NCBI RefSeq assembly: GCF_022829635.1
Contig: NZ_JAKSYO010000172.1
Span: forward strand, 269,445 to 333,444
Reading direction: 5' to 3'
DNA length: 64,000 nucleotides
DNA from: Methylobacterium sp. E-066
GTDB lineage: Bacteria; Pseudomonadota; Alphaproteobacteria; Rhizobiales; Beijerinckiaceae
Shown: positions 24,068-32,516 of the stretch, one piece after another
How the letters are laid out: each line of letters opens with the position of its first letter
Numbering within the stretch: position 1 is the stretch's first letter
Notes under the pieces: model-generated
The model's input: only the letters and a program-made list of their open reading frames with translations
Told to the model about the DNA's origin: nothing
Database searches by the model: none
Translations under genes and position numbers: made by a program

Positions 24068-24559
24068 ATGGAAGACAACACCGCGTTTCCGCAAGACGAT
24101 CAGGTCGATGTCATCGCTCTGACCGCCGACATCGTGTCGGCTTACGTGTCCAACAACTCCGTGCCGATGCCCGAACTGCCGACCCTGCTGGCGCGTGTTC
24201 ACGAGGCCCTGAGCGGCCTGGGTCAGGTCGGCGCGCCCGCCGAGCCGGAGCCGAAGAAGATCACCTCCGGCCAGGTCCGGAAGTCGATCACGCCCGACGC
24301 GCTGATCAGCTTCATCGACGGCAAGCCGTACAAGACGCTGAAGCGGCACCTCACGGGGCACGGCCTGACCATCGAGACGTATCGGGAGCGCTTCGGGCTG
24401 CCGCGCGACTACCCGACGACGGCCGCCAACTACTCGGCCATGCGCGCCGAGTTCGCCCGGACCGCGGGCCTCGGCCACAAGCGCCGGAAGTCGCCCCCGA
24501 AATCCGCCGAGACCGGCGAGGCGCCGGCGAAAGCCGCCCGAGCCCGAAAGCCCGCGTAG
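24068..24559 (+). CDS. Ros/MucR-family regulator without zinc-ligand cysteines
   Basis: 163 residues with the MucR layout: DVIALTADIVSAYVSNNSVP at the N-terminus, then the zinc-finger region (about 73-125) ending in LPRDYPTTAANYSAMRAEFA and GLGHKRRK. In the classical finger two Cys precede the helix; here the position reads ALISFIDGKPYKTLKRHLTG with no Cys anywhere nearby, while the His-containing helix remains. MucR-like proteins that fold without zinc are known in rhizobia. It is expected to be a global nucleoid-type regulator. The tail is Lys/Ala/Pro-rich. Confidence 0.88.
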   Translation: MEDNTAFPQDDQVDVIALTADIVSAYVSNNSVPMPELPTLLARVHEALSGLGQVGAPAEPEPKKITSGQVRKSITPDALISFIDGKPYKTLKRHLTGHGLTIETYRERFGLPRDYPTTAANYSAMRAEFARTAGLGHKRRKSPPKSAETGEAPAKAARARKPA

Positions 24560-24908
24560 GGTTACACGCGGTCCGGAAACCGGCGACAAATCGGAAGTCC
24601 TCACGCGGTGACGACTTCCGATCATCGGGCTTTCGCGGTAGATCGGCTGGCCAGGATCGGCATTCGAACCGACCGGCCGCGAGGAAACCCGAGATGAACC
24701 GCACGCGATACGCCGCGGCGACCCTCTGATGCCGTCCGGAACCGATCCCGGCGCGGGCGACCGGGCCGCCCTGTTCGGCGCGACCCGCGCGACCGCCTGC
24801 CTCTCCGCTATCGAACTCTTCGTCGCCGGATCGCCGAACCGGCGCTCCCGGAGCCTGCGCCCGCACCCGTGAGCGGCCCGGAGACGGCCGCCGACGAGGA
24901 GGATCACC
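24560..24908. other. 349-bp gap after the MucR-type gene
   Basis: Contains the hairpin at 24590-24622 near its start; the remainder holds only poor frames. A strong AGGAGGATCACC ribosome site at its 3' end serves the MFS gene. Confidence 0.45.
24590..24622. terminator. 10-bp-stem hairpin after the MucR-type gene
   Basis: ATCGGAAGTC at 24590-24599 pairs perfectly with GACTTCCGAT at 24613-24622 across a 13-nt loop, 31 bp after the stop. No T-run follows, so intrinsic termination would be weak; it could equally protect the 3' end of the transcript. Confidence 0.5.
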
Positions 24909-26222
24909 ATGGCCGAGTCTGAACTCGAACGCTCGGCGATGCGCCGCATCGGGTGGCGGCTCGTGCCGTTCCTGATCCTCGCCTATTTCGTGTCCTTCCT
25001 GGACCGGGTGAATGTCGGCTTCGCGGCCATCCAGATGAACCACGATGTCGGGCTGACCGCGACCGTGTTCGGCTGGGGCGCCGGGATCTTCTTCCTCGGC
25101 TATTTCTTGATGGAGGTGCCCAGCAACCTGATGCTGGAGCGTTTCGGGGCGCGGCTCTGGATCGCCCGGATCATGGCGACCTGGGGCGTCATCTCCATGG
25201 CCATGGCGCTGGTGCAGGGGCCGTGGTCGTTCATCGGCCTGCGCTTTCTGCTCGGCGTCGCCGAGGCCGGGTTCTTCCCGGGCGTGATCCTGTACCTGAC
25301 CTACTGGTTCCCCTCGGCCTACCGGGCGCGGATCGTCGGCATCTTCATGATCTCGATCCCGATCTCGTCGTTCCTGGGCTCGCCGATCTCCGGGGCGCTG
25401 CTCGGCCTCAGCGGCTGGGGGCTCGCCGGCTGGCAATGGCTGTTCATCCTGGAGGGCCTGCCCGCACTCCTGATGGCGGGCGCCGTGCTGTGGTTCCTGC
25501 CCGACGGGCCGCGGCACGCGGGGTGGCTGCCCCCCGCCGAGCGGGACTGGCTGGAGGGACGCCTGAGGGAGGAATCGGCCCGGAACGCCGCCCGCACCGG
25601 CGGGACCGGCTCGCCGTCGCTGGGGACCATGCTGCGCGACCGCCGGCTGATCCTGTTCGCCGCGATCTATTTCGGTTCGACCGCCAGCAGCTACGGCCTG
25701 ACCTTCTGGACGCCGCAGATCGTCAAGAGCTACGGCCTGACCAATGTCGAGACCGGCCTCTTGAACAGCATCCCCTACGGCGTCGCCTCCGTGGCGATGA
25801 TCCTGTGGGGCCGGCACAGCGACCAGGTCGGCGAGCGGCGCTGGCACCTCGCCATCCCGTTCCTGGTCCTGGCGGCGGGGCTCGCGGGCGGCACGGTCCT
25901 GTCCGGCATCCTGCCGCTGGTCGGCGCGCTGACCGTGGCGGCGGTGGGCGTCTACATGCTGAAGGGGCCGTTCTGGGCCCTGGCGACCGAGGAGCTGCCG
26001 CCGGCCGCGGCCGCAGCCAGCATCGCGGCGATCAACGCGGTCGGCAATCTCGGCGGCTTCCTCGGCCCCTACCTGATCGGCGCGATCAAGGACGGCACCG
26101 GCAGCTTCACCCTGGCCCTGACGCCGCTGATCCTGTTCGCCCTGATCTCGGCCGGGCTGTCGCTCGTCCCGGGCCGGGCGCGCGCCGTACCGGCTGTACC
26201 GGGGACCGCGCCGGCCCGCTGA
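24909..26222 (+). CDS. MFS transporter, anion:cation symporter type
   Basis: 437 residues with twelve predicted transmembrane helices. RRIGWRLVPFLILAYFVSFL leads into DRVNVGFAAIQM, the helix-1 signature of the ACS family of MFS that moves organic anions such as tartrate, 4-hydroxyphenylacetate or phthalate. The conserved EVPSNLMLERFGARLW follows in helix 2-3. AGGAGG upstream sets the ATG at 24909. No catabolic gene is adjacent, so the substrate is open. Confidence 0.9.
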   Translation: MAESELERSAMRRIGWRLVPFLILAYFVSFLDRVNVGFAAIQMNHDVGLTATVFGWGAGIFFLGYFLMEVPSNLMLERFGARLWIARIMATWGVISMAMALVQGPWSFIGLRFLLGVAEAGFFPGVILYLTYWFPSAYRARIVGIFMISIPISSFLGSPISGALLGLSGWGLAGWQWLFILEGLPALLMAGAVLWFLPDGPRHAGWLPPAERDWLEGRLREESARNAARTGGTGSPSLGTMLRDRRLILFAAIYFGSTASSYGLTFWTPQIVKSYGLTNVETGLLNSIPYGVASVAMILWGRHSDQVGERRWHLAIPFLVLAAGLAGGTVLSGILPLVGALTVAAVGVYMLKGPFWALATEELPPAAAAASIAAINAVGNLGGFLGPYLIGAIKDGTGSFTLALTPLILFALISAGLSLVPGRARAVPAVPGTAPAR

Positions 26223-26273
26223 CCGCCGGCTTATGCTAGAGCTTGCGGACAGTGGGTTTGTGGAGGCGACGGC

Positions 26274-27329
26274 GTGCGTGCTGGGTCCCGATTGTCCGAG
26301 CGTTGGTTCAACCTCGCCCTCTGGCTCGTCGCGCTGCTGTTCGCGTGGTTCCTGATCGGGCTGGGCTCCCTGGTCGTCGGCGACCTGCCGCAGGTGGAGC
26401 AGCGCTACACGCTCGAGCAGTTCCTCGAACCCGACCAGGCCCGGGCCTCGACCGAGACGCTGAAGCAGATCCGCCGGGAGATGGACGACACCCGGCGCCG
26501 GACCGGGCGGGACCAGCTCGCCCTGGAGGCGGCCCAGGCGGCGTCCGAGGGCGCCCGCGAGACCTTCGCCAACTGGTTGAAGACTCGGGACGCGACCCAG
26601 CGGGTCGACCAGGATCCCGGCCTGATCGACCGCACGAAGCAGCTCGACGCACTGAAAGATGCCGAGCGGGCGGTCGAGGACCGGCTGACCGAGTTGGCCC
26701 AGGCGCAAGCCGACCTGTCCGAGCGGGAGCAGGACCAGATCCGCGTGGACAATGCCCTGCGCGCGGCGGCCCAGCAAAAACTCGACGCGGCTGAGCGCGG
26801 CCAGGAGCTGCGGGTGTTCGGCTACCGGCTCGCCCTGACGCTGCCGCTGCTGGTGCTCGCCGGATGGCTGCTGATGAAGCGGCGGCACACGCGCAACTGG
26901 CCGTTCGTCTGGGGCTTCGCCTTCGCCGCCGCCTTCGCGTTCTTCGTCGAGCTGGTGCCGTACATGCCGAGCTACGGCGGCTACGTGCAGTACGGCGTCG
27001 GCGTGGTCGTCACGCTGGTCGGCGGACGCGCGGCGATCAACGCGCTCCACGCCTACCGGGCGCGCCAGGCGCAGGTCGAAGCGCGGCCCGACGCGGAGCG
27101 CCGCACCGAGATCGCCACCGATCAGGCCCTGGCCCGGCTCGCCAAGAAGGTCTGCCCGGGCTGCGAGCGGCCGGCGGCGCTCGGCGATCCGAACACGAAT
27201 TTCTGCCCCCATTGCGGGCTCGGCCTGTTCGAGGATTGCCCCGCCTGCACGCAGCGCAAGAGCACCTTCGAGCGCTTCTGCCACGCCTGCGGCACCCCGG
27301 GCGCGGGCGCCGCGTTGCCGGCCGCCTAG
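26274..27329 (+). CDS. Membrane protein with coiled coil and C-terminal double zinc ribbon
   Basis: 351 residues. Transmembrane helix 1 is about 15-38. A long, highly charged coiled coil (about 45-180) follows, presumably periplasmic. Two more transmembrane helices (about 188-205 and 211-228) and a fourth hydrophobic segment near 238-252 lead to a cytosolic tail. The tail has four CxxC knuckles (CPGC, CPHC, CPAC, CHAC) that make a double zinc ribbon. The start is GTG 26274, giving MRAGSRLSERWFNL. Its TAG stop lies in the CTAG end of a MITE. I do not know a named family with this arrangement. Confidence 0.75.
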   Translation: MRAGSRLSERWFNLALWLVALLFAWFLIGLGSLVVGDLPQVEQRYTLEQFLEPDQARASTETLKQIRREMDDTRRRTGRDQLALEAAQAASEGARETFANWLKTRDATQRVDQDPGLIDRTKQLDALKDAERAVEDRLTELAQAQADLSEREQDQIRVDNALRAAAQQKLDAAERGQELRVFGYRLALTLPLLVLAGWLLMKRRHTRNWPFVWGFAFAAAFAFFVELVPYMPSYGGYVQYGVGVVVTLVGGRAAINALHAYRARQAQVEARPDAERRTEIATDQALARLAKKVCPGCERPAALGDPNTNFCPHCGLGLFEDCPACTQRKSTFERFCHACGTPGAGAALPAA

Positions 27330-27431
27330 AGCATCATCCCGAAAGGTGGTTGCTGCCTTTCGGAAAAAGATGATGCAAAACCAAGGTTATAGCGCATCGT
27401 CCCGGTTCCGATATCCGGGACGATGCGCTAG
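27326..27431. mobile_element. CTAG-bounded MITE with two hairpins (copy 2)
   Basis: 106 bp bounded by CTAG at 27326-27329 and 27428-27431. Terminal 15-bp inverted repeats match at 13 positions (CTAGAGCATCATCCC against CTAGCGCATCGTCCC). It is the inverted partner of the copy at 21706-21810. Its left CTAG supplies the TAG stop of the zinc-ribbon gene. Its two hairpins lie between convergent genes. Confidence 0.82.
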
Positions 27432-27441
27432 GGCGAAGCCC

Positions 27442-29583
27442 TCACTCGGCGGAGACCGGCACCGGCCGTCCGACCACCCGGCTCAGCACCCGCCCGAGCT
27501 GGTCCGCGGAATAGGGCTTGTGCAGCAGCTCGAAGCCGTGGGTACCCTCCTGGGCCAGGACGTGGCTGTAGCCGGAGGTCAGCAGCACCGGCAGGTCCGG
27601 CAGCCGGCGCGCCAGCTCCTGGGCCAGCGCCAGCCCGCCCATGCCGGGCATGACCACATCGGAGAACACCACCTCGAACCCGCCGCCGTCCCGGCCGAGC
27701 CGCTCCAGCGCCGCCTCGGCGTTGGCCGCCCAGACGGTCTCGTAGCCGAGATCCTGCAGGATCTGGGTGGCGAACTGGCCGACCTCGACATTGTCCTCGA
27801 CCACCAGGACCCGCTGCCCTGCGCCGAGGGGCAGGATCGGCGCCGGGGCGGTCTCGGCCGCGTCGACCGCGCGATCCACGTCCACCTGCGGGAGATACAG
27901 GGTGAAGGTCGCCCCCTGCCCCGGCGCGCTGGTGACGTCAACGTTGCCGCCCGATTGCTTGGCGAAGCCGAACACCTGGGACAGGCCGAGCCCGGTGCCC
28001 TTGCCGACCTCCTTGGTGGTGAAGAACGGCTCGAACAGGCGGCCGAGATCGGCCTCCGAGATCCCGGCGCCGGTATCGGTCAGCGACACCGCCGCGAAGG
28101 CGGTGTCCGCCCCGGCATGGCCGCGGATCGCCGGCATGGTGCGGTTGCCCGCCAGCCGCAGGGTCAGGGTCCCCTCCCCGTCCATGGCGTCCCGGGCGTT
28201 GACCGCCATGTTGACCAGGGCGGTCTCGAACTGGCTGACATCGGCCCGGATGTAGCAGGGCGCGTCCGGCACCTCGGCGACCACCCGGACCCGGGCGCCG
28301 ATCACCGTATCGAGCATGTCGGCGATGCCGCGGACCTTCTGGCCGACATGGAACACCTCGGGCTTCAGCGCCTGCCGGCGCGCGAAAGCGAGGAGCTGGC
28401 CGGTGAGCTTGGCGGCGCGGTCGACCGTGTCGGAGACGGCATCGAGGTAGCGGGCCTTGCGCGCCTCCGGCAGGTCGGGCCGGCGCAGGAAGTCCACGGA
28501 CGAGCGGATGATCGTCAGCAGGTTGTTGAAATCATGCGCCACGCCGCCGGTGAGCTGGCCGACCGCCTCCATCTTCTGCGACTGGCGCAGGGCGTCCTCG
28601 GTCCGCATCAGCTCGCTGGTCCGCTCGGCGACGCGCTGCTCCAGCGTGTCGGTCAGGGTGCGCAGCATCATGATGGCGCGGTCGCGCTCGGCCTCGACGG
28701 CCCGGCGGTCCTCGACGTTGATCAGCACCCCCGGGAAGCTGAGCGGCGTCCCGTCCGGCGCGAGATCGACCCGGCCGTTGGCCTCGATCCAGTAATATTT
28801 TCCGTCGGTGCGCCGGACCCGGTACTGATGCGCGTAGGCGCCGCCGCGGGCGATCACCTCGTTGATCGCCGCGATCAGCCCCTGGCGATCCTCCGGATGA
28901 ACCGTGGCGATCACCTGCTCCAGGCTGAGCCCGACCCGCCCGAGGGCCGGATCGAGGCCGAAGCTGCGGGCGAAGGCCTCGTCCACAGTGAACTCGTCGG
29001 CCTGCAGATCCCACACCCAGGTGCCGATGATCGCGCCCGCCGACAGGGCGAGCTGGATCCGGTCGGCGTAGAGCTGGGCCAGCGCCTGGCTCGCCTTCAG
29101 CTGCTGCTCGGCCAGCACGCGCTCGGTGGTCTCGACCACGACGGCGATGACCCCGGCCGGCTCGCCGGCCTCGTCGAGCACCGGCGAGTAATCGAGATTC
29201 ATCCAGACCTGCTCGGGCCGGCCGTAGCGGTGCAGGGTGAGTTCCTGGTCCTTGTAGGACAGGGTGCCGCCGGCGAGCCCGACCCGCATGACGTTGTCGT
29301 TGAAATCGGCCACCTCGGGCCAGCCCTCGCGCACCTTCGAGCCGAGGAGTTGCGGATGCCGCCCGCCCGCGAAGGCCGAGTAGGCATCGTTGTAGATCAT
29401 GATGCCGTCCGGTCCCCAGAGCAGCACGATCGGCACCGGCGACAGCAGCACGGTGCTGACCGCGGAGCGCAGGCTCTGGGACCAGGTCTCGATCGGGCCG
29501 AGCGGGGTGGTCGCCCAGTCATAGGCTCGGACGATCGCGCCGAGCTCGCCGCCCCCGGGCAGAAATGCGGCCGTGGCGCTCAT
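27442..29583 (-). CDS. Hybrid sensor histidine kinase with C-terminal receiver
   Basis: 713 residues without membrane segments. Order: PAS-type domain (about 20-145, WGPDGIMIYNDAYSAFAGGR), second PAS_3-type domain (about 170-290), a coiled linker, HisKA with phospho-His350 in GGVAHDFNNLLT, a HATPase_c domain (N-box in VNMAVNARDAMDG; GTGLGLSQVFGF), and a receiver domain (about 592-708) with phospho-Asp642 in FSDVVMPGMGG. The HDFNN box marks the HWE-neighbouring, soluble PAS-kinase class typical of alphaproteobacteria. ATG 29583 is chosen; the upstream frame has an unlike composition. The phosphotransfer partner is unknown. Confidence 0.9.
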   Translation of the reverse strand: MSATAAFLPGGGELGAIVRAYDWATTPLGPIETWSQSLRSAVSTVLLSPVPIVLLWGPDGIMIYNDAYSAFAGGRHPQLLGSKVREGWPEVADFNDNVMRVGLAGGTLSYKDQELTLHRYGRPEQVWMNLDYSPVLDEAGEPAGVIAVVVETTERVLAEQQLKASQALAQLYADRIQLALSAGAIIGTWVWDLQADEFTVDEAFARSFGLDPALGRVGLSLEQVIATVHPEDRQGLIAAINEVIARGGAYAHQYRVRRTDGKYYWIEANGRVDLAPDGTPLSFPGVLINVEDRRAVEAERDRAIMMLRTLTDTLEQRVAERTSELMRTEDALRQSQKMEAVGQLTGGVAHDFNNLLTIIRSSVDFLRRPDLPEARKARYLDAVSDTVDRAAKLTGQLLAFARRQALKPEVFHVGQKVRGIADMLDTVIGARVRVVAEVPDAPCYIRADVSQFETALVNMAVNARDAMDGEGTLTLRLAGNRTMPAIRGHAGADTAFAAVSLTDTGAGISEADLGRLFEPFFTTKEVGKGTGLGLSQVFGFAKQSGGNVDVTSAPGQGATFTLYLPQVDVDRAVDAAETAPAPILPLGAGQRVLVVEDNVEVGQFATQILQDLGYETVWAANAEAALERLGRDGGGFEVVFSDVVMPGMGGLALAQELARRLPDLPVLLTSGYSHVLAQEGTHGFELLHKPYSADQLGRVLSRVVGRPVPVSAE

Positions 29584-30008
29584 GGCTGGCCCGGCCCGTG
29601 CGGTCGCGCGGACGCCCACGCCCGGTCGCGGGTCTCGCCGCCGTGCAGCGCCGCCCGCGATACGGGCTTCGGCAAGATCGATAGAGGTCCGCGTAGAGCC
29701 ATGGCAGCGGCATCGCCCGTGGGGGCAAGTCTTACAAGCATGCGGTCGGCTGTGCCCGCATGTTTTCGTCCAGAGGCGCCATTCTGAGACCTGCCTGCCA
29801 CAGTGCGGATCGACGGCTTCGGACCGGAGGCGGAGAGCCGGATGCCTGGGGCGAACGCGCATCCCGGCGGTTCGGTCGCAAAATCGGCCGGCTGTTCGAC
29901 GCCATGACTGTGCCGGGGGGCATCACGACGCCCGAGGGAACGCCGCGCGGCCTGAACCGTCTTCTCTGGTTTGCGGCCGCGCTTGCTGGCCGCCGGGGGC
30001 GTTCATAG
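29584..30008. other. 425-bp divergent intergenic region
   Basis: Separates the histidine kinase and selO starts. It should hold both promoters, but no clear boxes, palindromes or repeats were found. Open frames across it are short and have poor codon use. Confidence 0.4.
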
Positions 30009-31493
30009 ATGCCGTCGATGAGCGCGATCCCCTTCGACAACAGCTACGCCCGCCTGCCTGAGCGTTTCTACGCCGCCCGAGCGCCCACACCCGTGGCGGC
30101 GCCGCGGCTGATCCGGCTCAACCGGGCGCTCGCCGAAGACCTCGGCCTCGATCCGGACTGGCTCGCCGGCCCCGAGGGGGTGGCGGCGCTGGCCGGAAAC
30201 CAGGTTCCCGAGGGCGCGACGCCCCTGGCCGCCGCCTATGCCGGGCACCAGTTCGGGCAGTTCGTGCCGCAGCTCGGCGACGGCCGGGCGGTTCTCTTGG
30301 GCGAGGTTGTCGACCGGTCGGGACAGCGTCGCGACATCCAGCTGAAGGGCTCCGGCCCGACACCGTTCTCCCGGCGGGGCGACGGCCGCGCAGCGCTCGG
30401 GCCGGTGCTGCGCGAGTACCTCGTCAGCGAGGCCATGGCGGCGCTCGGCATCCCGACCACGCGGGCGCTCGCCGCCGTGGCGACGGGCGAACCGGTGGTG
30501 CGCGAGACCCTGCTGCCCGGAGCCGTGCTGACCCGCGTGGCGGCGAGCCATATCCGGGTCGGCACCTTCCAGTTCTTCGCTGTCCGGGGCGATGTCGAGG
30601 GCCTGCGGGCGCTCGCCGACCATGTACTGGCCCGGCACTATCCCGAGGCGGCCGGCGCGGAGAAACCGTACCGGGCGCTGCTCGAAGGCGTCGTCGCCCG
30701 CCAGGCCGCGCTGATGGCGCGCTGGCTGCTGGTCGGCTTCGTCCACGGGGTGATGAACACCGACAACATGTCGATGGCCGGCGAGACGATCGATTACGGC
30801 CCCTGCGCCTTCCTGGACGCCTACGATCCCCGGACGGTGTTCAGCTCGATCGACCAGCACGGGCGCTATGCCTACGGCGAGCAGCCGCGCATCGCCCTGT
30901 GGAACCTGACGCGCCTGGCCGAGACCCTGCTGCCGCTGCTGGCCGCCGACGAGACCGAGGCGGTCGCCGAGGCCGAGGCGGCGCTCGCCGGCTACGCGCC
31001 GCGCTTCGAGGCCGCCTACCACAGCGGCCTCAACGCCAAGCTCGGGCTCACCGATCTGCGCGATGGTGACCCGGCGCTGGCCGGCGACCTGCTCAAGCGG
31101 ATGGCCGAGAACCAGGCCGATTTCACCCGCACCTTCCGGGCCCTGTGCGCCGCCGCCTCGAACCCGGAGGCCGACAGCGCCGTGCGCGACCTGTTCGTCG
31201 ATCCGACCGCCTATGACGGCTGGGCCTCGAACTGGCGCCAGCGCCTCGCTCAGGAGGCCCGCGCCCCTGCCGCAGCCGAGGCTGCGATGCGCCAGGTCAA
31301 CCCGGCCTTCATCCCGCGCAACCATCGCGTCGAGGCGATGATCGCCGCGGCTCTGGAGCGCGACGACTTCGCGCCGTTCGAGGAGCTGCTGACGGTGCTG
31401 TCCCGCCCCTACGACGACCAGCCCGCCATGGCCCACTACGCCGAGGCGCCCGAGGGCGGCGGGGTCGGCTACCGGACGTTCTGTGGCACCTGA
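30009..31493 (+). CDS. selO: Protein adenylyltransferase SelO (YdiU/UPF0061 family)
   Basis: 494-residue pseudokinase-fold enzyme that AMPylates protein Ser, Thr or Tyr, linked to the oxidative stress response. Family blocks are FDNSYARLPERFYA at the start, YAGHQFGQFVPQLGDGRAVL, IQLKGSGPTPFSRRGDGRAA, FFAVRGD, and the metal/catalytic loop VNTDNMS-type segment read here as GVMNTDNMSMAGETIDYGPC. Length is normal for the family. The bacterial form often ends in a Cys; here the end is GYRTFCGT, which keeps that Cys. It is convergent with the small gene at 31507. Confidence 0.95.
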   Translation: MPSMSAIPFDNSYARLPERFYAARAPTPVAAPRLIRLNRALAEDLGLDPDWLAGPEGVAALAGNQVPEGATPLAAAYAGHQFGQFVPQLGDGRAVLLGEVVDRSGQRRDIQLKGSGPTPFSRRGDGRAALGPVLREYLVSEAMAALGIPTTRALAAVATGEPVVRETLLPGAVLTRVAASHIRVGTFQFFAVRGDVEGLRALADHVLARHYPEAAGAEKPYRALLEGVVARQAALMARWLLVGFVHGVMNTDNMSMAGETIDYGPCAFLDAYDPRTVFSSIDQHGRYAYGEQPRIALWNLTRLAETLLPLLAADETEAVAEAEAALAGYAPRFEAAYHSGLNAKLGLTDLRDGDPALAGDLLKRMAENQADFTRTFRALCAAASNPEADSAVRDLFVDPTAYDGWASNWRQRLAQEARAPAAAEAAMRQVNPAFIPRNHRVEAMIAAALERDDFAPFEELLTVLSRPYDDQPAMAHYAEAPEGGGVGYRTFCGT

Positions 31494-31506
31494 GCCGGCG
31501 CAACCT

Positions 31507-31725
31507 TCATAAGTGCGGCCACGCATAGATCTCGTGGATGCTGTCACCGTCCTGGAACCAGTGCATCCGGGTTGCGGGGTTGAAGCCGTGCTCCCGGTAG
31601 GAGGCGGCGATCCCTGAAACGAGCGCCTGCGCCGCGAGCCGATCCGGAATCTCGTAGGCCAGAAGTCGCGGATGGCCCACACCCGCCTGTGCCCGGTCGC
31701 GAAGTAAGATGGAATAAGAGTTCAT
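31507..31725 (-). CDS. Small hypothetical protein
   Basis: 72 residues, MNSYSILLRDRAQAGVGHPR to the end FQDGDSIHEIYAWPHL. The compact alpha/beta appearance and good codon use suggest a real cytosolic protein. The ribosome site is poor (CAACAAAG upstream of the ATG). It lies 13 bp from the selO stop. No family recognised. Confidence 0.55.
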   Translation of the reverse strand: MNSYSILLRDRAQAGVGHPRLLAYEIPDRLAAQALVSGIAASYREHGFNPATRMHWFQDGDSIHEIYAWPHL

Positions 31726-31930
31726 CTTTGTTGCACCTCAGACGTCATGATGCACGAAAGCAGAAGTCTGAGGCACCCCGCTTGTTCAACGGCGCCCTGA
31801 GTCAAGGTTAATGGATTTTAAGACAAAATCCGACATTTTATCTAGCGAAAGACTCGTCCGTACGTTTCTGCACCATCCCCAGACCGTATCGGCTCGGCGG
31901 CGTCAGGGGCCTGGATTCCCTTCCTAGAAT

Positions 31931-32188
31931 GGGCTACCCGCCTGCCCGGGGCGGTACGTGCCGCCCTGGGGCGTGGAAACCCCTGTTTGACGGTTTGGTG
32001 CCGACCGCGACGGCACCGGAATCCTTGACTGCGTGGTCGGGGAGCCTGCGGCGCATGTCCAGGTGTTCCGGCACTAAAGGTCGTAGGGACCGTTCAAACA
32101 CGGTTTTCCAACTCCCCGACTGAGGGTGGTTGAGGAGGCTTGTCCGCGGGGACGTACCGCAGACACCAGCCTGTCGGAGAGGTAGCCC
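31931..32188 (+). ncRNA. Possible structured RNA or 5' leader, nested long-range complementarity
   Basis: GGGCTACC (31931-31938) is complementary to GGTAGCCC (32181-32188), directly before the ATG at 32189. Nested inside, GCGGTACGT (31951-31959) is complementary to ACGTACCGC (32152-32160). The same left strand can instead form a local hairpin, GGGCGG (31948-31953) with CCGCCC (31960-31965). A further perfect hairpin, GGTGCCG/CGGCACC, lies at about 31997-32017. It matches no riboswitch, 6S, SRP or RNase P signature I know. The rest of the 463-bp gap (31726-31930) is AT-rich and holds nothing recognised. Confidence 0.35.
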
Positions 32189-32374
32189 ATGGGCTCCGAC
32201 GATCCCGAGCTGCGCGCGCGCCAGCTTGCCGCCCTGCGCGCGGCCTACGAGGCCTGTGCTGCCCAAGCCGACGACCGCGCCGGCAGCGGCGTCGCGCTCC
32301 ATGCCCGGGCGCTGCTGGGGCGGATCCTGGCGCTGCTGGGCGAGCTGAAGGACCACGCCGACCCCGGACGCTGA
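32189..32374 (+). CDS. Small hypothetical protein downstream of the putative leader RNA
   Basis: 61 residues, MGSDDPELRARQLAALRAAY, wholly helical by composition, ending GELKDHADPGR. GGAGAGG at 32176-32182 is a fair ribosome site, and its downstream flank GGTAGCCC can pair with 31931-31938. No membrane segment, no Cys pair. Unknown family. Confidence 0.55.
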   Translation: MGSDDPELRARQLAALRAAYEACAAQADDRAGSGVALHARALLGRILALLGELKDHADPGR

Positions 32375-32516
32375 CACTCGGCCCGGCGCGTGCCGGATGC
32401 TACCGTCCTGCGGATGAGCTTGGGTCCGATGATCGCGTGACGGGCCGGTGCCGTGGAATCGCGATTTCGCGCGTTCGCCTTTAAGGGCCCCAGTCGCGGC
32501 CGAGGGAGACTTGCTG

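Noticed and set aside
24351..27284. 977-codon open frame on the reverse strand
   Set aside because: It lies antisense to the MFS and zinc-ribbon genes and is an artefact of very high GC, with Arg/Gly/Ala/Gln-rich, repetitive composition and no domain.
31931..32188. 6S RNA, SRP RNA, tmRNA or cobalamin riboswitch
   Set aside because: The expected conserved boxes and sizes of these families were not found, so only a generic structured-RNA candidate is reported.
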